From the NCBI GenBank assembly GCA_014281115.1, contig JACONQ010000004.1:620001-684000 (forward strand): a stretch of DNA of 64,000 nucleotides, in the 5' to 3' direction. This DNA is from Laburnicola sp. R22_1. Its lineage: Eukaryota; Ascomycota; Dothideomycetes; Pleosporales; Didymosphaeriaceae. The notes under the pieces were generated by a model, which worked only from the letters and a program-made list of their open reading frames with translations, searched no databases and was not told the origin of the DNA. A program made the position numbers and the translations under genes. Shown here in pieces: positions 49,956 through 61,332 of the stretch (the first letter of the stretch is position 1; each line of letters begins with the position of its first letter).

Positions 49956-51430
49956 GAGCTAGCTATACTCTTAGATTACTACATAGGCGCACTATTCTCT
50001 ATTTACTTAGTACTTGCTTACTTATTTAATATAGTAAAAAGATTAAGAATATCTATAAACTCTTTTTCTAGATTATTAATCTCCCTCTTATATAAGACTT
50101 TAATAATGTTTACTACTTCTTTATAAAATATGCCTTAATTAGCTTTACCCTTATAAACTAATATCTTATTAAATATTATATTGCGTATAGTAATTACCTA
50201 ATTAAGTACTAGGATCTATATCCTATAGAGATTTAATACTCTATAACTAATAAGGTATCTATTATGGCCCCTAGAGTTTAATTTAAATCTTTATTTATTT
50301 CGCGCTACTGCTTAATCCCTTTTTAGAGAATATGCTTAGCAGCTATAGGCGTAAATTCTACTCTAATTAGGATAAAGATTAGCTATCTGTGCTTATATTT
50401 AAGTAGGCTTATACTAATAAAAATACTACCTAAACTAATTTTAAAGCACTGTATCTAGTGCTTAAAAGTATATAGAGCTATTAGGCTTTTACTATAGAGG
50501 TAAGTGGCTGCACTTATAATTTTACGCTATATTTTAGGTAATAAATTTACGCTTTCCCTTATTATTATAGCTTTAGTAATAATTTCTTACCTTACTTACT
50601 TAAGTGCTCTATTTAGTTTATGCGTATATAATAGAGTATAGCTAATCTTAATTTCTTATTTATCTATATAGTCCTTATAGACTAATTGCTCCCTTTAGGA
50701 AAGAGTAGTAGTATTATTATCCTAATAGATTATAATAATTCTAAGCTTGTATTTATTTTCTACCTATTAGTTAAGCTTAGTTATTATTTATATAATCTTT
50801 AGTAAAGATTTTAATATAAGGTTGTTGTTGTAGATCTTTCTACTAAATCTTTCCTTACTAATTAAGTTCTATAGCTTTTTCAGCTATCCTACTAGGAAGT
50901 TAAATAGATTTTAAAAAATGCGGTAGGATAGTCTTAGAGATTATTTTCTTAGGTATCTAAAGATTACTTTTATTGCATGCGTTATAAAACAATACTAATA
51001 GTCCCTTTTCTAAGTGCTAAGGATATATATGTTTTGCGCATTCTAAACTAGAGCTTAAAGTACTTATTGGCCTAAATAACCTAATTTAAGGTGCTAGAGT
51101 TTCTTAGTATCTACTTGCAGAAGATTGTAGTATAATTATCTAATTGCTATAGCTAAAGAATAGTAGAAAAGAGGCTTATATTTAATAAAGGTAAGATTAT
51201 AAATATTACTTAGTTCTGATAAGATAATATTCTAAGAAAGAGTTCCTATACGTAATAATCTATCTAGACCTAGGTACTAAATCTCTGCCTTTTTTAGATA
51301 AGCTTTAAAGATAATATTAATATAAAAACCTTTTATAATCTTAATATTCTTAAGTAAAAGATCTTTTATACACGCACTACGCTTGCTAGTAAGTATACTT
51401 TTTATAAGTTAATTTTTATTCTTAAAATTA
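49956..51430 (-). pseudogene. Copia-type polyprotein fragment: pre-integrase and integrase
   Basis: Minus strand. A pre-integrase segment reads like HLKLGYLGQXVLXALV near 51080. The integrase C-terminal part at about 50380-50190 gives SRIYAYSCQAYSLKRD (with Q from stops), YLISYRVLNLYRI, VITIRNIIFNKILVY, matching copia motifs of the form HLRAYGCRAY, GYLVGY, VIxSRDVxFDE. It continues from R3 (copy 2). No RT was found with it. Confidence 0.65.
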
Positions 51431-51439
51431 GAAGAGCCT

Positions 51440-52295
51440 AAGTTCTAGCTTTAACACTTTAGGTTAAGCTCGCTTTCTTAAATAAGCTAGGTGTTAATCC
51501 TCCTAGGTAGGAGAATAAACTGCCTTTACTTATTAGTTTTCGAGTGGCCCTACTATATTTAATTACTGTGTTTTTTTATTACGTTACTAGCGCCTATATA
51601 ATATAATATTATATAATATTACGTGTAAGCGCTAAGCCCTAGGACTAGAGCGCGTTAAAATTTTACTAATATTTCTCCCCCTAGCTTTTAAGATAATAAA
51701 CAAACTTATAATAATAACACTCTAACTTGCTTACCTACCTACTACCTTACTAGATAATAGACTCTACCTTTCCTTACCACCTTACTAGATAATTAATAAC
51801 TTAGACCTCTACTCTACTACTATAATATACAATAAATTACGTGCGCGCTTTCTACTTCTACTACTAAATAGTACTCTACTATTCTCTACTAACAACCTAT
51901 TAATCTCTAGATACCTAGCTATTACTCTACCTATCTTTATAGAAATCCTATAGGATAAGCGTATACCTATATATGCCCTATGCTTCTAGTAACTATTCTT
52001 TATATATTTTTTCCTTATAGCAAATTGCTAGCTATTCTAGATTATACTAGACCTTTTCTCTATATCTTTTACTATTATATTACTCCTAGATCTAATTAAA
52101 TCTTGCCTCTTACTTGCTAAAAGCGCTCTAGTAATAACTATCTCTAATATAGCTAAGGACTAGGTAGCTAAACTAGTAGAGAGAAAGCTATAAGTTAAAA
52201 TTTATAGTCCCTAGAGCACCTAGGTATTACTAGACGCCACAATAAAATAAACTAGCTATAGTAATCTATTTACTACACAACTTGTACTATGCCGC
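51440..52295 (-). repeat. Repeat R3, copy 2 (leader/gag of the copia element)
   Basis: Complement matches 42735-43600. It lies directly upstream of the copia pre-integrase region on the minus strand, the expected place for leader and gag. Confidence 0.55.
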
Positions 52296-54651
52296 TATAT
52301 ACTTTATAAGAATAATAGGCGTCTAATTTTTATAATAGTAGTTCTATATATATATATTGTGATCGTATTGTTTATTTAGTATTAATTACCCTTTTTAATC
52401 CTCTTTTTTTAATTTAAGCATGCGTAGATTAGAATAAAAAGGCCGCGCTAGTCTAGCGCCTAAATATATAGTCTATTAAGTCTTCGCTAATATAATAGTA
52501 GTTACTATATACTTACCTTCTAATTATCTATAAGTACTCTAACACCTATTAAATTTACTTAAAGTATATATAGCAAACTAACTTTTACTCTATTATTAGC
52601 AATTGCAACGTGCTTACTACTTAACGCTATAACTATAAGAATTTATTACATCTACGCAACCCTCTCCTTCCCTAGTAACTTATTAATAAACACCTTCTCT
52701 TACCTCTTAATCTTACCTTTTATTGTCGCTATTCTAACCTATAGTAACGTAAGGAACTGTAGTAGAAGCCTTGCGCGTCTATTATAGCGCCTGTAGTTAC
52801 TAATCTATTACCAGCCTAACTAGTACACTAGAACCGCCTTATAGAGTAGTATTCTAGTGTAGACCTAGTATTTTTAGATAGATAGATTAGAGCGTACTTT
52901 TAGGCGGCATTAACTACAATTTTAGCATTAGGGCTTAGGAGGATAGTAGAAAATAGAGTAATAGTAGTAGAAGTTTTAAAGTTAACTTTAATATAAAGAT
53001 AGAGTGTTAGTATACTTATAGTATATATAAGCTTCCTACCTAGTGTGTATTTTATAAGTAGTATATAAATCTACTAATATAATAGCTGTTACTTTTAGTA
53101 ATTTTTAGAAATAATACTAGAGAGGGATAATAGTTATAGTGTTATACTAGTTGTAGCGCTAGCGCTATTTTATACCTCTTCCCCCCTACTCTAAACTATA
53201 GTATAGCGATGTAACCTTACCTATAGTTTTGTATATAGATTTTTTTAGTTAAAATAAGCGCGCTAAGCTTACTTAGCGAGCTTAGGCTAATGCGCTAACC
53301 CCTTTTATTAATACTTTAAAATGCTTTTCTGTATATACAGTAGTAGAAGGGATATTTGCTATTATTATAACTTTTTATTAGAAACTCTATAGTTATAAAA
53401 ATAAACTATATATATATTATTATTATACTACTTGTTATTAGTATAGTACTACTTATTATTAGTATTATCCTACTTAACTTTAGAATTGTCCTACTTATTA
53501 TATATATATAGGCGTTTAACTGTCCGCCTAGTAGAAAGCGCGTTAATAGGTTAAGGAATAGCTATGCTAGATTATAACCTTAAGGTCTTGCGCGATAATT
53601 AAATATATTATATAGTAGATAGATAAACACTTAATTTAGTTACTAATTTTATACTATGTAGGCAATTGCGCATTATATTATTATTAACTTTAGTACCTAT
53701 AGACTATAGTATAGCTTGTAATTTACTCTATAAGGGACTAGCTAATTTCCACATGCTGATAAATAGTTTCTAAATAGCCAAACCTATTTTACTACTTTAC
53801 CTTATTTTAAAGCGTTTTTTTAGCACCCCTATAGCTTTTTATAATAGTGTTATACTGTGTACTAAGAGTGCGCGAAGTCTTCTTTTTTATAGCTAGGTAT
53901 TAAAAGTGATTAATTATTCATAAGATAAACTATAGCTTTTTTATTAAGAATAGTGCTTTATATAAGTGGGTAATTACTAGGATATATTGTTAAGTACACC
54001 CTTAAGCTTTCTTGCAGCTGCTTATTAAAGACTAATAGATTAATTAGAGCGTAAACTATTAATCCTATGTAGGTAAGAGTAGTTAAGCTTCTTACTATAG
54101 GTGTAGCCTTCTAGCCTTTTGTTTTAATCCTGCTATAAAGCTTCTTTTATTATAGAAATGCTAAATAATTATTAATGCCCTTGTGTTCTTTCTTAGTAAG
54201 GATAATTAGTAGCACTTCTTTAGGGTATTTGCTAGTAACAGCAGTTTAAAGATGTTAGTAATTAAGACTATTCTACTTATACATTCTAGGTCTATAAGGG
54301 TACTTATTAGCCTTCTTATAAGCTTTCTTATTTAAGCTACTACTACTTTGCTTCTTCTAATTGTTATTTTAACTAGTAATTATTGCGAATATACCTAATA
54401 ACTTATTATAAGGTGCTTAAAGCTAGTGCTTCTAAATAAGTATAGAGTAGACCTTCCTAATAGTAGTAAACTCTATTACTTTAATGCTAAGCGAGGTGTT
54501 TTGTATAAGATGCTAGTTTATTAATTAGGCCTATTTTAGTGCAAGCTTAACTACTAGCGTATCTAAGAAGTTATATATAGTAAGCTTATCTTCTATATTA
54601 GGAAGCTTAAAACTCTTAGCTTTATTAAAAAGGAGTTACTAGTTTTAGTAC
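52296..54651. other. Unassigned RIP-degraded region
   Basis: No protein domain could be recognised. The part at 53900-54650 has faint coding character on the minus strand (KEHKGI-like and Gln-rich runs from stops) and might be a gag. A small minisatellite lies at 53428-53500. Confidence 0.4.
53428..53500. repeat. 21-bp minisatellite, about three units
   Basis: Three consecutive 21-bp units begin CTACTT (CTACTTGTTATTAGTATAG, CTACTTATTATTAGTATTA, CTACTTAACTTTAGAATTG) followed by a partial fourth. Confidence 0.7.
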
Positions 54652-54653
54652 TA

Positions 54654-56759
54654 CAGTAGGGTGACACAAAAAAAGCGCCTAGTAAAAAGATACCTTTTTA
54701 GAAGTTATATAACTAGGTGAGTTTTAATCCTATGTAAATAAAAAGTATACCGTTTTAAGGAGACGGTTTGGGGGGTTCGGGATAAAAGGTTAGTGAGAGC
54801 TTAGTAATCAGCGCTAACTAGAGGTATCTTAGTAAAGTTAAGGGAATTTTTTCTTAAAACTTTGACCCTATATAACTTCTTTTTCTACGTAGATAAAAGT
54901 CTATAACTTATATATATTATGCTGTAGTCCATAAGGACTATATAACTTAATTTCTATTATAGGTTTATGTATAGAAATAATAATTATAAGGAAAAAGATA
55001 AAAATTAATTAAATTTAAACAATTAGATAGAACTAGTAAATAATATATTACTAGTACTTAGTATACTATCCTTTAGCCTCTATAACGTTATTATAATGCT
55101 TAGACAAAGATAGTATACAATTATCTATAGCCTCCTGTGGAATTAAATCCCGCTCCTCTTGTATAGCTCTTTTAAAGACTTCTACACTAGATTTACTAGT
55201 GCCAAAGCCTAAAGAAGCCCTATTTCTTTTTCCTAGCCTATCTTTTAATAGACTCCAAACGTTTTCTATAGGATTTAAGTCTGATGAATAGGGTGGATGC
55301 CTAAAAACAAAGACTTTATTCCTAGAAAACCACCTTTTCACCTGTAGAGTTCTATGGATCTTTGGATTATCCTGTTTAAATTTCTAGCCTAGTTACAATT
55401 AGTATGAGGAATAGGATTATTAATATATATATATAATATATATTAAAAGAAAAATGAAAAAGATAAAAAAGGGATACTTTACTTACCTCTTTTTAAAAGA
55501 GGTTTTAATATAGGATTTAAACACTCCCGTATATATCTAGTGTTATTAAAGGTACTAGTTTTGATAGGGTCCCTTAAAAACACTAGTTTAGAACGTCCTC
55601 CTATCCAAATGCAGCCCTAGACTGAGATAGAAATATCTCGCGCTTTTAGTGAATTAGTACTAGCTCAAAAATAGATATAAAAAAAGTAAAATAACCGGAT
55701 TATAGAGAAAAAAGGGCTCTATAATTCTAGAATTTAGATAAAATTAATAGCTTACTAGTCGTTTGGTTTTTGCACTGTTCAGGCCCAATTTTCGATTTTC
55801 TCCTTTTTCTTATATATTCTTGCCTATTACCATGCCCCCTTTGGATAGTAGACTCGTCAGAAAATATAACTTTAGCAAAGTTAATATTTTCTAGCTCCTT
55901 AACTATCTCTTTAGCCCAGAATTCTCTTCTTTTAGCTCTTTCTTTAGTTAAATAGGCCTTTTTCTTAGAGACGTTAAAAGAATAGTCTTCTCCTTTTAAA
56001 ACTCTCTGTAACGTCCTCTTAGTAAAGCCAAAACTATTCTCTTCTAATAGCCTCTTATTTGTCTTCTTAGGGCTTTTAGTTAAATCCCTATTAATAACTC
56101 TTTTCTCCCTAGAAGTAACCTTAGTTACTCTCCCCTGTTTTACCCCTTTTAATAAGTTATCTCCCTCTTTTTCTTATTAATACGTCTAATAGCAGTTTTA
56201 ATAGATCGTAGAGGCTTATTAAGGATAGTAGCAATAGTTGAATTAGAAGTATTTGCTTTTTTAAGTAAAGAAACTTAACTTTCGAGTTTTGACAATTTTG
56301 GCTCCATTCGAGGAAATACGAAAGAGGAAATTTACTAGACAAGGAATATTATATTATACTATAATCTTAGTAATAAATCACGTGATGTAATTAACTTTTA
56401 AAATTACGTGATTTTTTAACCTTAAATAATTTCTTAATTAAGTTATATAAGTACTCCGAGATTTTGCTTACGTTATCTACACTAGGCCTAGAATAGCTAG
56501 TAAAAACATTAGCCCAGTGGCATACTAAATAAAAAGGTTATAACGCCTTAAAAATTAACTTTTTAAAAACACTAGATTTAGAGATAGATACCTTAAGGAC
56601 CCTGCTTTGTAAGCACGTAACTAGTACCTAATTCTAATCCTCTATATGTTCTCTTTAAAACCGTATACTTTTTATTTACATAGTATTAAAACTCACTTAG
56701 TTATATAACTTTTAAAAAGGTATCTTTTTACTACGCACTTTTTTTGTGTCATCCTACTG
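54654..56759 (-). mobile_element. Tc1-type (DD34E) transposon T2, inverted twin of T1
   Basis: 2106 bp, TA duplication (54652-54653, 56760-56761), about 110-bp inverted terminal repeats ending CAGTAGGGT. Sequence almost identical to T1. Noticed differences are single T/A insertions in homopolymers (for example near 54850 and 55710). It is inserted in degraded sequence just before copia RT. Confidence 0.93.
55066..56174 (-). pseudogene. T2 transposase (Tc1/mariner, DD34E)
   Basis: Same structure as the T1 transposase on the opposite strand, with the open C-terminal block (55066-55341) identical in protein sequence to T1's and the catalytic D, D and E present. It has the same candidate intron and the same stops, so the damage predates the duplication or the two copies were homogenised. 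Confidence 0.85.
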
Positions 56760-56829
56760 TATATTTTAGAACTATAGGGAGCCTAGGAGAAGTACTAAAA
56801 GTATACTATAGTAAATTTAGTAGTTGCTA

Positions 56830-58480
56830 TAGTAATGCTTAAAAAAATACTAAAGGTATTACCTTCTACTTATTTATATAGAAATAACCTACTAAAGCCG
56901 CCTACTTTATAGAAATACCTTACTAATTATCTACTTAGAAAGCTTTTTAAGTAATCCTCCTATATTAAAATTGCTACACTTAAGAGGAAAAGAACCTAGA
57001 TAGTAATTAATTAAGCATAAGCTCCTAAATAACTGCTCTTATTAAAGTAGGTTTAGACCTACAAATTTAATTATAATAGGTATTTTCTAAAGTGTAAGGC
57101 TTAAATTATTATAAGAGATAATCTCTAGGTTAAGGACTTACTATAGTTAATCTACGCAGTAACACTTATAGTATAGTTATTTAGAACTGTAATAGTAATT
57201 ATAGTAGAACATAATCTAAAGATTATTTAATATAATATAGTAGGAGCGTTCTTACATACTTATATTACAGCTAATAACCTAGTTATCTATAAGCTTCTAG
57301 ATAGATTTAAGTAATCTAGTAAGTGCCTATCTCTTAATTAAGCTTTATATAGATTAAGAGACTTAGCACTACTCTAGTATAAAGAGTTCTTAGAATCGCT
57401 AAGATTTATAGAACTTACTACCTTAAAAGAAGAATCTTGCTTATTTATAAGTAAAGATTGCAAAACCTTAGTACTCTTCTATATTAATAATATACTTCTA
57501 ATCTTTAACAAAGCTTATAAAGCAAAGGTATAGAAGCACTAGAGCTAGATTAAAGCAAAATATAAGATTAAAAACTATAAACTAGTTAAATAGTTTCTAG
57601 GCGTTTAAGTAATCTAAGATTGTAAGAATAGAATAATTACGCTTGTTTATAATACTTATATAAATAAGATTATAAAGGAGTTTAATGTTAAAGATAGTAG
57701 GAGCTTCCCTATAACGACTCTTTATTAGAAGAGCTTATAAAGAATATAGAGGAAGCAACTAAGTAGGAGATTATGACCTACTAGGAATATATTAGATTAA
57801 TACTATATATAGCGATTATGCTTAGGCCTAATATCGCGTTTGCTATTTTAAAGCTTTTACACTTCCTAATAAACTTAAGTAAATAATATTTTACTATAGT
57901 TAACGAAGTAATTATATATCTTTAGAGAACGCGCTAGTAATATATTTAGTATAGCTAATATAATAGACCTAATTTTATAATTTGCGATAATGCTTTATTA
58001 ATAGATAATTTAGAAAAGTAAAGATTATCTTATAGCTATATAGTTATACTATATAGTAAAGTAATACTCTAGAAGGCTACTTATTAGAGTATAGTTACAA
58101 CCTCTACTACTAAGACTAAGCTACTAGCACTTAAGTATATAAGCAAAGAAGTAATAGCACGAAAGCAGTTCTTTAAGGAACTTAAGCTTGATTTAGGATA
58201 TATATAGAATGTTTTTATAATAATTAATAAATAATTAGACTAGTAATTAGAAAGAATAAGCGCATTAATACTTGTCTATGCTATATTAATATCTAGAATA
58301 TATAGCTATATTAAGAATATATAAAAGGATTATTTAAGGTTACCTACTTAGAAATAAGCGATATGCTAGCAGATAGACTTATAAAAGCGCTTACTTACTA
58401 GCAGTTTGCTCGCTTTAAAAAGCTTCTAAATCTTAAGAATATAAGTAGAATTATTATAAAGGAAGTATAAGTTATAAACT
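56830..58480 (+). pseudogene. Copia-type polyprotein fragment: reverse transcriptase and RNase H
   Basis: Plus strand. The segment before RT reads TKAAYFIEIPY..., then FSKVXGLNYYK. RT at about 57200-57660 shows CLSLNXALYRLRDLALLXYKEF, FYINNILLIF (family FYVDDI, Asp to Asn) and KAKYKIKNYKLVKXFLG. RNase H-region motifs follow near 57780 (MLRPNIAFAILKLLHF, family TRPDIAFA) and LADRLIKAL near 58370 (family ADxLTKAL). No LTR is clear after it. Inactive. Confidence 0.8.
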
Positions 58481-61120
58481 AATTATAAATTTAAGCTCTA
58501 TAGAGCTGCTATCTATTTAGTAGACCTAGGTAAATAAGATTCTAATACAAAACTAGACTAACGTAGACTAATGCCTATTATATATAATCTAAAAATATCT
58601 AACTAATTACTTCTTTAAAAGAAGATTAAATAACTTATTAAGGAGCTTATACTAGTTTCTAATTATAGCAGTTTAATAAGTTGCTAAAATATTATAAGTA
58701 GCCTTATAACGCTTAGGGCTATACTAGCCTAGATTAGTCTAGCTTTAGTAAGGAGCACTCTTTAAATCTAATAGCTTCTCTATTATTATATAGGGAGAAG
58801 ATTCTTTTAGTAGATCTGCGTAAGCGTTATTATTAGGGTTAGTGTATATAGACTATAATTAGGGCTGCTTAATAAATAGTGCAGCATTTATAAATAAATT
58901 ATTAGCTAGATTAGAGCTAGTAGCTAGAGCGTCTAAATAATTAGTACTATATTAGGAAGATTCCTATAGTAGGGATAAAGGGACTTATAAGCAACTTAAG
59001 GACTATATTCACTACTCTAGTAAGCGAAACTAGCAGTTCTAGAGTGATTAAAAGGATTAAGATATTAATTACTAAGTAATAAAGCGCGCTAACGTCTATA
59101 ATTTTAATAATTTATACTATGCAATCTAAATAGCCCTACTAGATTCTATAGCTTTAGAGTAGGAAATTAAGTCAAAAATTATTACTAATTATTAAACAAA
59201 GCATAATGCTTAAGTTGTGCTTAAAGACTATTAGTGGGAGTACTAGTATCCGCTATTTAGGAGCCTTAATAATTAGCTACTAGCTATTTAGAATTAATAT
59301 CTAAAAAGTAGCTAGGTAAGGAACTATAATTAGAACTAACTAAATAATCCTAATTCTATTAACTAGTAGTAATCTCTTCTAATAAAAGAGCAATAGACTT
59401 AGTTAAATTAATAATCTTATACCTTAAGAATATTACTAATCCTTGCTTAACCTAAGTAGCTAATACACTAGACTAACTAGTTAAGTCTAAGACGCGTATA
59501 GTAAGCTTCTTTAAGAGGACATACTATATAAAGCTAAGTAAAGCAAATTAAGCGCTATTTAAGGCAGCGTAAAGCTTAATTATAGTAGAAGTATTAATAT
59601 TACACTTTAAGAAGTTACTAGTCTTATAAGTAATTTTATTCTTTACTTAGTAAGCCTTAGCAATCTAGCGCAGGTAAAGTAGATTTCTACTAATAGGGAC
59701 CTAAGTAGACTATTGCTTATTAATTATAACCTTAGGGCTAGACTAATTAGAAGGTTAGTTAATTAGTTAATTTATAATTACGTAACCTTGCTACACAGCT
59801 AGACTAGACTAAGCAGTATTATACTAAGGACTCTAACTAGACAGACTATAATTAAGCACCAATATAGGATAATTTGTGTTATATGTTAGAAGCGCTTAAT
59901 TAGTAGGACTTAATTAAGTAAAATTAATTAGACCTATAGAAATATCCTTAGCTTATATAAGAGCGCTGCAATCTCCTAAAAAAGACTAGTAATTATTACC
60001 CTTATCTAAGAGCAGAGTAGGAAATAGAGCACTACCTTCCTTTATCTTCTTTTTACTTAAATATATCTTTAGGCATTCTCTAAAATCTTTTATAAAATTA
60101 ATATTAGAAGATTAGTACTGTAAAGATTAATAAATAATTAACTAAATACATATAATTATATACTAGATTATTATTTGGCTAATACTAAATAAACTTATAA
60201 GCCTTATCTTTAAGCTCTTTAGGCCTTAAGAATATTAGTAAAGAAGAATTACTAAAAATAATTAAATTTTTATATAATAGCTTACACATATATTTAGATA
60301 TATAATAATGGTATTAGGTGTTTAAGTATTTAGTTAACGCATTCTTAAAATATCTACTATCTAAGCTGCTAGAGAGATATGATCTAAAGTATATAATATA
60401 TAAATACCTACGCTTAGGGCTATATAATTAATTAGAGGCTAAACTAAGCTTATCTTTCTTAATCCTTTTATTTTTAGGAGTTTTAGGCTTATTTTTAGAC
60501 TTAGAGTCGCTTAAAAAAGCAGCTTTAAAGGGATTCTAATTAGTATTCTTTAATTATGGAGACTTCTTATAAGATTAGAAAGGGTTCTTAATAGGCTTAG
60601 AATACTTAGATAATTAGAATTAATTATATTTTAAGTTTTTACCTTCCTCTTATATATTCTCTTCTGTAGGAGATTAGGAGTAACCTTCCTAGGAGCCTTA
60701 TTTAATAGGCGATTAGAGCGGCGTGTTGCAGGTTAATTAATCTAGTTTTATATTTCTTTAGCCTCCTACTTGCATTTATTTTAAATAAGCTTTACTTAAA
60801 ACTTTATAAATGCGTTAATTAGTGTATTTTAAGTGTACTAGTTAGCAGTCTATAATTATTAAAGTAAAAAATAGGAGATAGAGATAATTAACTTATTTTT
60901 ATAGAAAGCTTAACTAAAAGAACTAAATAAAGAGATAAAGAGTAGATAAGCAGAGTTTTATTATTAATAAAAGGCTATTATAGACTTATATAACTATAAA
61001 CGCTTAAATTGCGCTATTATAACTAATTAGTTGCTTAGCTAAGTACTTAATTTGCGAGCTAATTAGAGGTAGGATTATTTTAAGTCTTATTATATAAGTA
61101 GGCTTGCTGCTTACACAGCC
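58481..61120. other. Unassigned RIP-degraded region
   Basis: Stops in every frame and no recognised domain. Its right end is a polypurine tract followed by LTR R4, so at least the right part is the 3' portion of an LTR element. Confidence 0.4.
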
Positions 61121-61133
61121 TACCTAGGGGGTG
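61121..61133 (+). other. Polypurine tract before LTR R4
   Basis: TACCTAGGGGGTG immediately precedes the TGTTA of the repeat at 61134. Confidence 0.6.
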
Positions 61134-61319
61134 TGTTATAGAAATAAGGCTCTAACTAGGTGCAATTATATGCCTATAATTATGTAAGCAGTATAATTTT
61201 AGCCTTACTTCTTTTCTATAAGCGTATATATTGTTTAGCCCTTTAGCTTTCTTTCTTATATAGCAATCCTATCTAATTCGCTTACTAAATCTAAGATTCT
61301 AGCTCGTTTTTCTTCGATA
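61134..61319 (+). repeat. LTR R4, copy 2
   Basis: 186 bp beginning TGTTATAGAAATAAGG, matching 43607-43792. The gypsy RT of G5 is cut off just beyond it (about 61333), so the LTR element or its remnant interrupted G5. Confidence 0.65.
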
Positions 61320-61332
61320 ATTAGTAAGTCTA

